In this document: one piece after another, positions 25,630 through 34,006 of the stretch
Layout: each line of letters begins with the position of its first letter
Numbering within the stretch: the first letter of the stretch is position 1
Assembly (NCBI GenBank): GCA_020161695.1
Contig: JAIUOO010000004.1
Span: 1-64,000 of the forward strand
Reading direction: 5' to 3'
Length of the DNA: 64,000 nucleotides
From: Pseudomonadota bacterium
Lineage (GTDB): Bacteria; Pseudomonadota; Alphaproteobacteria; Rhizobiales; Phreatobacteraceae
Position numbers and translations under genes: made by a program
The notes under the pieces: model-generated
The model's database searches: none
What the model was told of the DNA's origin: nothing
What the model saw: only the letters and a program-made list of their open reading frames with translations

Positions 25630-28600
25630 TCAATACTCGATCTCGGCGCCGATGCCGGCCGCCGCCCGTCCGTCCGCGCCGATCTCGGTCTGGATGCGGA
25701 TGCGGCGGGTCAGGTCGATATCGACGCCCACCGCGCTCGATTCCGGCTTGGCGCCGGCCCTGACGCCGATGCGGACGCGGTCGTTGATCGCCCGCGACGC
25801 GCCGACCGTCGGGCCGCTGGCGCCGGTGGTCACGTCGAGATTGTCGACGCCCAGCGCCCGGCGCGTCGCCTCGAACGTATCGGGGCCGCCACGGCCGGAG
25901 AGGGTGGCGATGGCCTGCGCCAGCTGCACCGCCTGGAACGGCGACAGGCCGGCCGCGGCGCGCTGGAACAGCAGGCGCGAGAGCACCTCGTCCTGCGGCA
26001 GGGCCGGCACCGAGGACAGGGCGAATTCCGGCTGGGTCGCCCGGCCGCTGACCGTCACAGTGGCGGTGACGTCGGTGGCGCGGGTCTCGGCGACGAAGTC
26101 GAGGTCGGGGATCAGGTCGCCGCCACCGAACGTGACGCGGCCACGGGTGAAGTCGAGCCGCTGGGTCAGCAGCGACAGGCGGCCGCGCCGAAGCTCGAAG
26201 GCGCCGTTGGCGCGCATGTCGGCGGTGGTGCCGGTGAGCCGCAGCTGGCCGCCGAGTTCGGCGTCCATGCCCCGGCCGCGGACGAACACCCGGCCGGGAG
26301 CGTCCAGCGTCACGTCCAGCGTCGCATTGAACACCGGCTGCCGGCGGCCGCGGGCAGCCTCGGCGCGCTGGCGGGCGATCTGCGCCAGCCTCGCCCGGGT
26401 CTGTTCCGGCGCATTGACGTGGCGGGCATCGCGCAGCGGCTCGGCGGTGGAGGGCAGGCGGTCGGGAATGCGTACCTCGATGGTCGAGACGTCCATGCGG
26501 CCGGAGAGGCGCGGCGCCGTGGCCAGCGGACCGGATACGGCGAGATTCAGGCTCGCGATCATGCTGACGATGTCGCTGGAGACGAGTTCGGCATTGCTGG
26601 CGGCTATGCGCAGGTCCGCCGGGAAGCCGCGATTCGGATCGGCATTGACCCGGCCGGTGACCGAGATCGTGCCGCCGTTCTTGGCGCGCGCCGTCAGGCG
26701 CTCGATGGCGATGTCGTTGCCGCGCCCGGTGACGCGGCCCTCGATGGCGGTAAGCGTCACGCCCTGCAGCGGGTCGGAGAACGAGCCGCCCGAGAGCGTG
26801 GCGGAGCCCTGGATATCGGGGCTGGCGCGGGTGCCGCGCAGCGCCCCGTCGATGGCGACGCGGCCCGCGACGCGGCGGCCGGAGCCGGCGAGCTGGGCAT
26901 TGGCGAGCGCCGCGTCCAGCGTGCCGCGGGCGCGGATGTCCAGGGCGCCGGACGGGCCGATGGGAGCGGAACCGCTGATGTCGAGGGCAATGGCGCGGCC
27001 GCCCGCGATCCTGGCATCGACGGTGGCCCGCTGGCCCTGCAGGGCGCCGCGTGCGGTGATGTCGAGGGCGGGCACGCCGGAACTGCGGGTGGCGGGAGCG
27101 GAGAGACCGCGCAGCGTCACCTCGTAGGGGCCGGTCGGCGTCGCGGCGGGGCCGCGCAGGGTGGCGCGGGCGTCGAGCGTGCCGCGAAGCCCCGTGCCGG
27201 GCGCGAGGATGTCGAGGGCCGCCAGCGGCACGCGCCGCGCCGCGACCTGCGCGTCGAGCTCCGCGCCGAGCCTGCCGGACACCTCGACCTCGCCCCCTTG
27301 CAGGCCGATGACAAGGCGCTGGGTGCGGATCGACGAGCCTTCGAGCAGCAGCGTCGCCGGCTGCGTCAGGGCGATGCGCGCGCCGGACCGGGTGGCGCTG
27401 AACGCGGCGAGGTCCAGCCGGTGCGGCGTGCCGGGGATCAGCCTGCCGGCAGCGGCCAGCGCGAAGCCGCGGGCATTGGCGGCGAGGTTCAGGTCGGTCG
27501 CGCCCGAGGTGCCGCTGGCGCGGAAATTGATGCGCTCGACCGTCTCGCTGCCGGCGACGAGCCGGTCGACCGTCGCCTCGCCGTTCAGGACGGGGCGGCC
27601 GTAGAGGTCGTCGCCGGACAGATTGGCGCGCAGGAAATTGAGCCGCGCCGCGCCAGCGACGATCCGCTGTGCATCGCCCTCGATGGCGACGCGCTGGCGG
27701 CCGTTCGCGGCGTCCGCCGTGATGGCGGCCCGCAGGCTGCCCGAGAGGCGGGTCAGCGTCAGCGGCGACAGGTCGTCGAGATTGCCGGCGGTGATCGCGA
27801 GGCGGCCGGTGGCGAGGTTGCCGGGCGCGATCTGCCCCTGTCCGTCGGCGGTGACCGAGCCGAGGCGGAACGACAGCTTCTCCAGCGACCAGATGCCGCC
27901 GGAGCGTGCCTGGGCGGCGAGATCCGCCAGCAGCGCCTTGCCGTCGACATCGCCGCCGCCGGTCAGCGTGATGTTCGGCGTGCTCGCCACGGTGCGGGCG
28001 GTGAGCGCGAGGCGCAGGTCGCGGATCGGGCGGTTCTGCGCGCGGACATCGGGCGCGGCGACGGTCAGCGATACGTCAGGGTCGAGCGCGTCGCCGAAGA
28101 CATGAGCATCGGCGCGCGCCGCACCGGCAAGCTGCGTATCGACATGCCGGAGGTCCGGCAGGTTCAGATTGGCGCGCAGGTCGAGACGGCCGTCGCCCAT
28201 GCCGCCATTGAGGGTCGCGGCGACGTGCTGGCCGCGCAGCGTCACGGCTTCCAGCGTCATCGACTCCCGCTGCCGCGTCACCGTGCCGGAGAGAACGAGC
28301 TGCCGTCCGGCGAGGCGATCGGCGACCGGATGGCCGAGGACGAGTTCGGTGAGGCGGCCGTCGAGCACGGCGCGGGTCCGTGCAGCCGAGGGATCGCCGG
28401 TCACCACCGCCTCGACGAAGCCGCGTCCGGCGAGCGGCCGGCCGGCAAGGCGCGACAGCGCCTGCAGGCGGAAGATCTCGGCGCGCACCTGCCCGTCGAG
28501 CAGTTTCGCGCCGGTGCGGCCGGTGAAGGCGAGCTTCAGGTTCGGCGTGGTGGCGGACAGGTCGGAGACGTCGGTGATGGCCTTGTCGTCGATGCTGGCG

Positions 28601-29925
28601 CGCAGGTTCAGCGCGATGCGCTCGCCGAGGGCCTCCGAGACGCCCTCGTCGGCGAGCTTCAGCCCGTCCACGCGGCCGTCCAGCGCGATCCGGTAACGCT
28701 GGTTGCCTTCGGTGACGGGCTCGGCCGACAGGGTCGCGTTCACCGCGCCGAGCCGGACGGCGGGGCTCGCGAGGTCGCGCAGGTCGAGCCGGCCATCGAC
28801 GCGGGGCGCCGCGACGGGGCCGCGGGCGGTCGCGTCGAAGACCAGCGTTTCCAGCCGCGTCTCGCCGCGCGAGGTTGCGCCGCCCTCGTTGCGCAGCGCC
28901 CGGGCCGTCGCCCTCACGTTGAGATCCCGTTGGGCGGTCAGATGGCCGCCGAGCACCAGTTCGGCGAGCTGCGAACCGAGGCGGAAGTTCTCGATCGCGT
29001 AGCCGCCGTCGTCGCCGAAGACGAGATGGCCGTCGATGGTCGTGTCGCCGGCGAAGACCGCGCCAACCGCCGGGGGCAGCAGCTTCTCGATGCGCGAGGT
29101 GAGCTTCAGGCCGAGGCGGCGGATCTGGTTGTCGCGCGACAGGATGGCGTCGCCGCGGGCATTGATGTCCGTGCCGGCGTCGAAGACGACCCGGCCGCGC
29201 CAGTCGTCGAGGCGGCCGGCGCCGGCGAGGTCCAGCTTCACCGGCGGCTGTCCGGGAATGTCGGCGAGGCGGGCGACGATGCCGCCGGCCGGCTCGTCAT
29301 GCTGCAGCGACAGGTCGAGCTGCTGCGTCGAGGGCACGAAGGTCAGCTTCAGCGCGGAGAGGCCGGGCTGGTCGAGCCGGCGCAGCTCGAAACTGGCGTT
29401 CAGGCCCTCGGCTGGCGGGCCGAGCGAGGCATTGCCGGAGGCCGAGAAGCGGGCCGCGACGCCGATGACCGGTTCGCCGAGCACGAGTTCGCCGAGCGCC
29501 AGCTTGCCGATCTCGACCTTCAGCGGCAGTTCCGGCAGAAGCGGACCGTCGGCGGCGGGCGGCGGCGCGTTCGGATCGGGATTGGGCTTGCGCAGGAATT
29601 CCACGCGGCCGATCTCGAGGTTCTGGATTTCCAGCCGGCGCGACAGCAGCGCGAGCCGGCGCCAGACGAGACGGATCGTGTCGATCCTGAGATAGACGCC
29701 CTGCGCGTCCGCGACGGTGACGTTGCGGATGACCGCGTCGGACGACAGCGGGCCGTCCACCGCGCCGATCGAGACCTGCGAACCCGGCGAGGAGATCATC
29801 CGCGAGATGAACCCCGCGAGCACGCCCTGATCCTCCTGCGCATGCAGCGCCGGGCCGCGCCACAGGAGGCCGAAGCCGATGCCGGCGAGGGCCAGGACGA
29901 GGAGGGCGTATCGCAGCTTCGTCAT
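25630..29925 (-). CDS. tamB: Translocation and assembly module subunit TamB
   Basis: 1431-aa inner-membrane-anchored AsmA-like protein that spans the periplasm and works with the Omp85 protein TamA in inserting outer-membrane proteins and/or moving phospholipids. One N-terminal membrane helix ('YALLVLALAGIGFGLLW') is followed by a very long repetitive beta-rich region and the TamB C-terminal domain ending 'RRIRIQTEIGADGRAAAGIG'. Start ATG 29925 overlaps the tamA stop by one base (TGATG), fixing both the start and the operon. The length is typical for alphaproteobacterial TamB (about 1350-1500 aa). A long open frame on the opposite strand is a GC-bias shadow. Confidence 0.96.
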   Translation of the reverse strand: MTKLRYALLVLALAGIGFGLLWRGPALHAQEDQGVLAGFISRMISSPGSQVSIGAVDGPLSSDAVIRNVTVADAQGVYLRIDTIRLVWRRLALLSRRLEIQNLEIGRVEFLRKPNPDPNAPPPAADGPLLPELPLKVEIGKLALGELVLGEPVIGVAARFSASGNASLGPPAEGLNASFELRRLDQPGLSALKLTFVPSTQQLDLSLQHDEPAGGIVARLADIPGQPPVKLDLAGAGRLDDWRGRVVFDAGTDINARGDAILSRDNQIRRLGLKLTSRIEKLLPPAVGAVFAGDTTIDGHLVFGDDGGYAIENFRLGSQLAELVLGGHLTAQRDLNVRATARALRNEGGATSRGETRLETLVFDATARGPVAAPRVDGRLDLRDLASPAVRLGAVNATLSAEPVTEGNQRYRIALDGRVDGLKLADEGVSEALGERIALNLRASIDDKAITDVSDLSATTPNLKLAFTGRTGAKLLDGQVRAEIFRLQALSRLAGRPLAGRGFVEAVVTGDPSAARTRAVLDGRLTELVLGHPVADRLAGRQLVLSGTVTRQRESMTLEAVTLRGQHVAATLNGGMGDGRLDLRANLNLPDLRHVDTQLAGAARADAHVFGDALDPDVSLTVAAPDVRAQNRPIRDLRLALTARTVASTPNITLTGGGDVDGKALLADLAAQARSGGIWSLEKLSFRLGSVTADGQGQIAPGNLATGRLAITAGNLDDLSPLTLTRLSGSLRAAITADAANGRQRVAIEGDAQRIVAGAARLNFLRANLSGDDLYGRPVLNGEATVDRLVAGSETVERINFRASGTSGATDLNLAANARGFALAAAGRLIPGTPHRLDLAAFSATRSGARIALTQPATLLLEGSSIRTQRLVIGLQGGEVEVSGRLGAELDAQVAARRVPLAALDILAPGTGLRGTLDARATLRGPAATPTGPYEVTLRGLSAPATRSSGVPALDITARGALQGQRATVDARIAGGRAIALDISGSAPIGPSGALDIRARGTLDAALANAQLAGSGRRVAGRVAIDGALRGTRASPDIQGSATLSGGSFSDPLQGVTLTAIEGRVTGRGNDIAIERLTARAKNGGTISVTGRVNADPNRGFPADLRIAASNAELVSSDIVSMIASLNLAVSGPLATAPRLSGRMDVSTIEVRIPDRLPSTAEPLRDARHVNAPEQTRARLAQIARQRAEAARGRRQPVFNATLDVTLDAPGRVFVRGRGMDAELGGQLRLTGTTADMRANGAFELRRGRLSLLTQRLDFTRGRVTFGGGDLIPDLDFVAETRATDVTATVTVSGRATQPEFALSSVPALPQDEVLSRLLFQRAAAGLSPFQAVQLAQAIATLSGRGGPDTFEATRRALGVDNLDVTTGASGPTVGASRAINDRVRIGVRAGAKPESSAVGVDIDLTRRIRIQTEIGADGRAAAGIGAEIEY

Positions 29926-31895
29926 CAGAACGCCTGCCCGATGCTGACATAGAAGGCCCAGGGCTTCTCGCCCTGGCGGCGCGCCAGCGGCACGGCCACG
30001 TCGAAGCGGATGGGGCCGACCGCCGTGTAGTAGCGAAGGCCGAGGCCGGCGGCGTAGCGCATCGGCGCGGAGCCGTTGGGGAACGAGCCCGAATAGGCCT
30101 GGCCCATGTCGAAGAAGGGCACCACGCCGATCGTGTCGGTGATGCGGATGCGCGCCTCGATGGAGGCCTCGAACAGGCTCATGCCGCCGGTGACATTGCC
30201 GAAGGCGTCGCGGGGGCCGAGGCTCTTGTATTCGAAGCCGCGCACCGAGCCGCCGCCGCCGGCATAGAAGCGCCGGGCCGCCGGAATGGCCGACAGGGTG
30301 CCGCCGAGGATCGAGCCGAAGGCGATGCGGCCGGCGAGGATGTAGCGGGCCGCGTCGTCGAGCGCGTGATAGTACGAGGCCTGTATCCGTCCGATGGCGA
30401 AGAGCGGCGGCGCGTCGCCGAAACCGTGATAGGGCGTGAACGAGGCGTTGACGCGCACGCCGCGCGTCGGGTCGAGCGGCCGGTCGGTGGTGTCGTAGGT
30501 CAGGCCCAGCGGCAGGCCGATCAGGCCGTACTGGAAGCGGCCGAGCGGATCGACGGAGCGGCCGACCTCGCCCTCGATTCCCGCCCGCACGGAGAAGGAA
30601 TCCGAGAAGCGGTGGCGGATGGCCACCGTCGCGTTGCCGAGCTCGCTCGTATAGTTCGGCGTCAGCTCGCGCTGGACATAGACATCGGCCAGAAGGTCGT
30701 TGCGGGTGCCCCACAGCGCCGGCTTCACGAAGGAGGCCGAGAGGCGGCCGCCGATATCGTTCGGGTCGAAGCCGCGCCGGCTGCTGCCGCCGAAGAAGTT
30801 CTGCTGTCCCGTGAAATAGAACAGGTCCGCGTCGAGGCGCAGCCGCTCCGCGCCGCCGAACAGGTTGCGGTGCATCCAGTAGGCCTTCAGCGCCGGCCCA
30901 TCGACGGTGGAATAGCGCACCGAGCCGCCGAGCACGCGCGGCAGGCGTTCGGTCACCTCGACGTCGAGCGGCAGGTTGCCGTCGCTGTCGAGCGCCTCGC
31001 CCTCGCGGATGCGCGCGCCCCCGAGCGCCTCGATGCGCGTCACCGAGCGGCGGATGTCGGCAATGGCGCGGCGGGAATAGGGATCGCCGCGCTGGGCGTA
31101 GATGAACGAACGCACGACGGCGGGATCGACGTTGCGGGTGCCGGAGACGCCGATGCCGCCGATACCGGCCTTGGCGCCGGGATCGACGACGAAGGTCAGG
31201 TCGACGCTGCGGGTCGCATGGTCGATGACCGGCACGCGCCGACCGACCTTGACGAAGGGATGGCTGAGATCGCGGAAATGGTCGGCAAGTTCGGCCGCGG
31301 CGGCGAGCACGCTGGCGGTGCGGGCAGGCTCGCCCGGCTTCAGCGTCACGACGCGGGGGGGCAGGACGGCCGGCGGGAACGGCAGCTGCGAGCGGCCGTC
31401 GATGACCTCGACGCGGCTGAACTTGTACATCGGGCCGGGGATGACCTCGATGCCGACCGGCACGAGGGCGCGCCCGCGGAAGCCGTCGAGCCCCGAGCTG
31501 AGGCCGCTCGCGGTCGGCCGCTCGATGGTGAGCGTGTTGCCGCCGACGCGGATGATGACGCGGGCTGCGTAATAGCCCGAGCCCCAGAGGGCATCGACGA
31601 TGCGCGGCAGGTCCGCCTCGGCGCGGCGCATCAGCTCGTCGCCGTTCTGGGGCGCCTCGTTGCGCAGCCGATAGAGGAGGGAGACGTCCCGGACGGCCTG
31701 TTCGGCATCCTTGTCGGAGCCAAGGCCGGTAACCTCGAACTGATAGGCAAGCGCCTGCGCCGTCACGGCCGGCGGCTTTTCGGAGAACCACCCGAAGGGG
31801 TCAAAGGCCCGGGCAGGGGTCGTCGCGCCAGCGACCAATGCGCCGACGATCATTCCGATACCGACACGGGAGATTGTCTTCCCGTCAGCCACCAT
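29925..31895 (-). CDS. tamA: Omp85-family outer-membrane assembly protein TamA
   Basis: 656-aa outer-membrane protein with signal peptide (hydrophobic 'GIGMIVGALVAGATTPARA'), POTRA domains in the N-terminal half ('GDPYSRRAIADIRRSVTRIE' typical of a POTRA helix) and an Omp85 beta-barrel C-terminal part with 'GGSVRGFEYKSLGPRD' (the conserved VRGF/Y substrate-gate motif, residues about 580-590) and the terminal '..FYVSIGQAF' ending in Phe. Start is taken as ATG 31895; the frame is open to 32000 but the extra 35 residues precede the signal peptide. The downstream overlap with tamB indicates a two-gene operon. Divergent from yadG across about 250 bp. Confidence 0.95.
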   Translation of the reverse strand: MVADGKTISRVGIGMIVGALVAGATTPARAFDPFGWFSEKPPAVTAQALAYQFEVTGLGSDKDAEQAVRDVSLLYRLRNEAPQNGDELMRRAEADLPRIVDALWGSGYYAARVIIRVGGNTLTIERPTASGLSSGLDGFRGRALVPVGIEVIPGPMYKFSRVEVIDGRSQLPFPPAVLPPRVVTLKPGEPARTASVLAAAAELADHFRDLSHPFVKVGRRVPVIDHATRSVDLTFVVDPGAKAGIGGIGVSGTRNVDPAVVRSFIYAQRGDPYSRRAIADIRRSVTRIEALGGARIREGEALDSDGNLPLDVEVTERLPRVLGGSVRYSTVDGPALKAYWMHRNLFGGAERLRLDADLFYFTGQQNFFGGSSRRGFDPNDIGGRLSASFVKPALWGTRNDLLADVYVQRELTPNYTSELGNATVAIRHRFSDSFSVRAGIEGEVGRSVDPLGRFQYGLIGLPLGLTYDTTDRPLDPTRGVRVNASFTPYHGFGDAPPLFAIGRIQASYYHALDDAARYILAGRIAFGSILGGTLSAIPAARRFYAGGGGSVRGFEYKSLGPRDAFGNVTGGMSLFEASIEARIRITDTIGVVPFFDMGQAYSGSFPNGSAPMRYAAGLGLRYYTAVGPIRFDVAVPLARRQGEKPWAFYVSIGQAF

Positions 31896-32088
31896 TCCCG
31901 ACCTTTCGGACGCAATACGAGGACGAAACCCGGAGAAAACGAGGCAACGGGCCGATATCGCGGAGTTCCATCCTGCCGGCACATTAGCCGGACGGGGCAC
32001 CGCTAGTCGACCTTACCACCGGAGGGGTGGATGCCGCGGAACACACTGTTGCCAAGCACCCCCTCCCGACGGGCATGGCAAGCCTCTA

Positions 32089-32163
32089 TGTTCCGCGCCA
32101 TGACTAGCATCATTGTTCCGCGCCATGACTAGCATCATTGTTCCGCGCCATGACTAGCATCAT
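32089..32163 (+). repeat. Three perfect tandem copies of a 25-bp unit spanning a start codon
   Basis: Units at 32089-32113, 32114-32138 and 32139-32163, each beginning TGTTCCGCGCC and continuing ATGACTAGCATCAT. The third copy contains the true start (ATG 32150) of the ABC ATPase gene. Because 25 is not a multiple of three, the ATGs in copies 1 and 2 are out of frame with the gene. Confidence 0.97.
32100..32157 (+). other. Two overlapping 10-codon upstream mini-ORFs created by the 25-bp repeat
   Basis: ATG 32100 reads [10 protein letters not shown] then TAG at 32130-32132; ATG 32125 reads the same peptide and stops at 32155-32157. Each mini-ORF stops 3-5 nt after the next ATG, so terminating ribosomes would be delivered to the next start and finally to the ABC ATPase ATG at 32150. 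No Shine-Dalgarno precedes any of the three ATGs. Whether they are translated is unknown. Confidence 0.5.
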
Positions 32164-33076
32164 TAAGGTTTCCAAACTCTCAAAGCGCTACGCCACGGGC
32201 TTCTCGGCGCTGAAGGATGTCAGCCTCGACATCCGCAAGGGCGAGATCTTCGCGCTGCTCGGCCCCAACGGTGCCGGCAAGACGACGCTGATCTCGACCA
32301 TTTGCGGCATCGTCCGCCCGACGGAAGGGCAGATCACCGTCGGCGGGCACGACATCATCCGCGACTATCGTGCGGCGCGCTCGATGATCGGGCTGGTGCC
32401 GCAGGAACTGACCACCGATTCGTTCGAATCGGTCTGGGCCACCACGTCCTTCTCGCGCGGTCTGTTCGGCAAGGGCCCGAAGCCCGCGCTGATCGAGCGG
32501 ATCCTCAAGGACCTGTCGCTGTGGGACAAGAAGGACGCCAAGATCATGACGCTCTCGGGCGGCATGAAGCGGCGCGTCATGATCGCCAAGGCGCTGTCGC
32601 ACGAGCCGGACGTCCTGTTCCTCGACGAGCCGACCGCGGGCGTCGACGTCGAACTGCGCCGCGACATGTGGCAACTGGTCCGGCGGCTGCGCGACGAGGG
32701 CGCGACCATCATCCTGACGACGCACTACATCGAGGAAGCGCAGGAGATGGCCGACAGGGTCGGCGTCATCTCCAGGGGCGAGATCATCCTGGTGGAGGAC
32801 AAGGCCGAGCTGATGCGCAAGCTCGGCCGGAAGCAGCTGACGATCCAGCTCCAGTCGAGGCTCGAGGCCATTCCGGACGCGCTTTCGGCCTATGGACTGC
32901 AACTGGCCGGCGAGGGCATGGAGCTTGTCTACACCTACGACACGCAGGCCGAACGCACCGGCATCACGGCGCTTCTGCAGGCGCTGGCCGAGGCCGGCAT
33001 CCGGCTGAGGGATCTCCAGACGCGACAGAGCTCGCTGGAGGACATTTTCGTCACGCTCGTCAGCGACAGGCATTGA
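32150..33076 (+). CDS. yadG: ABC-2 type exporter ATP-binding protein, YadG-like
   Basis: 308-aa ATPase, the same length as E. coli YadG. Walker A '[14 protein letters not shown]', signature '[20 protein letters not shown]', Walker B '[20 protein letters not shown]' and switch His in '[17 protein letters not shown]'; the 'LSGGMKRR...[10 protein letters not shown]' combination is characteristic of YadG. The C-terminal ~80 residues are a regulatory extension. ATG 32150 is chosen because upstream in-frame sequence is the repeat. It precedes the membrane subunit by 7 bp. The exported substrate is not known. Confidence 0.93.
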   Translation: MTSIIKVSKLSKRYATGFSALKDVSLDIRKGEIFALLGPNGAGKTTLISTICGIVRPTEGQITVGGHDIIRDYRAARSMIGLVPQELTTDSFESVWATTSFSRGLFGKGPKPALIERILKDLSLWDKKDAKIMTLSGGMKRRVMIAKALSHEPDVLFLDEPTAGVDVELRRDMWQLVRRLRDEGATIILTTHYIEEAQEMADRVGVISRGEIILVEDKAELMRKLGRKQLTIQLQSRLEAIPDALSAYGLQLAGEGMELVYTYDTQAERTGITALLQALAEAGIRLRDLQTRQSSLEDIFVTLVSDRH

Positions 33077-33083
33077 GGCGGCC

Positions 33084-33845
33084 ATGAATTTCCACGCGAT
33101 CAAGGCCATCTACCTGTTCGAGATGGCGCGCACCTGGCGCACGCTCTGGCAGAGCATCGTCTCGCCGGTGATCTCCACCTCGCTCTATTTCGTCGTGTTC
33201 GGCGCGGCGATCGGCTCGCGCATGACCGAGATCGGCGGCGTGCCCTACGGCGCCTTCATCGTGCCGGGGCTGATCATGCTGTCGCTGCTGACGCAGAGCA
33301 TCTCCAACGCCTCGTTCGGCATCTATTTCCCGCGCTTCGTCGGCACGATCTACGAGGTGTTGTCAGCGCCGGTCTCGCATTTCGAGATCGTCACGGCCTA
33401 TGTCGGCGCCGCCGCCACCAAGTCGATCATTCTCGGGCTGATCATCCTCGCCACCGCCGGCCTGTTCGTGCCGCTGAGGATCGAGCATCCCGTCTGGATG
33501 CTGGCCTTCCTGGTGCTGACCGCCGTGACCTTCAGCCTGTTCGGCTTCATCATCGGCATCTGGGCCGGGAATTTCGAGCAGCTGCAGTTCGTACCGATGC
33601 TGGTGGTGACGCCGCTGACCTTCCTGGGCGGCAGCTTCTACTCGATCGACATGCTGCCACCCTTCTGGCAGACGGTCAGCCTGTTCAACCCGGTCGTCTA
33701 TCTCGTCAGCGGCTTCCGCTGGAGCTTCTACGGGGTCGCGGACGTGAGCATCGGCGTCAGCCTCGGCATGACGCTGGTCTTTCTCGCGCTCTGCCTCGCG
33801 ATCACCGAGTGGATTTTCCGCACCGGCTACCGCCTGAAGAACTGA
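33084..33845 (+). CDS. yadH: ABC-2 type exporter permease, YadH-like
   Basis: 253-aa inner-membrane protein with about six hydrophobic helices. ABC-2 family marks include '[20 protein letters not shown]', '[15 protein letters not shown]' and, near the end, '[19 protein letters not shown]' with '[17 protein letters not shown]'. It follows the yadG-like gene by 7 bp and completes a two-gene half-transporter system. A short inverted repeat GCTTCCGT/ACGGAAGC (33853-33871) follows the stop but lacks a T-run. Confidence 0.94.
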   Translation: MNFHAIKAIYLFEMARTWRTLWQSIVSPVISTSLYFVVFGAAIGSRMTEIGGVPYGAFIVPGLIMLSLLTQSISNASFGIYFPRFVGTIYEVLSAPVSHFEIVTAYVGAAATKSIILGLIILATAGLFVPLRIEHPVWMLAFLVLTAVTFSLFGFIIGIWAGNFEQLQFVPMLVVTPLTFLGGSFYSIDMLPPFWQTVSLFNPVVYLVSGFRWSFYGVADVSIGVSLGMTLVFLALCLAITEWIFRTGYRLKN

Positions 33846-33852
33846 CCGGGCA

Positions 33853-33871
33853 GCTTCCGTAGAACGGAAGC
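33853..33871 (+). terminator. Weak hairpin after the yadGH pair
   Basis: 8-bp stem GCTTCCGT (33853-33860) / ACGGAAGC (33864-33871), loop AGA, followed by CTGCAAAAG. No T-tract, so termination is uncertain. Confidence 0.4.
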
Positions 33872-34006
33872 CTGCAAAAGCCGCACGATCCTACCGCCCG
33901 CCGCGATTCCGCCATTGCCGCGAAACATGGCGACGGCGATAACGTTGCGGGCCGGAAACAGACGGCCGATAGGCAGGCACCTTCGTTCAAGGCTTCGGAG
34001 CTGACG

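Noticed and set aside
25615..29952. A 1445-codon open frame on the plus strand opposite tamB
   Set aside because: Arg/Ala/Asp-rich composition with no family motif; it is the GC-biased antisense of tamB, which has clear homology, a coupled start and a normal length.
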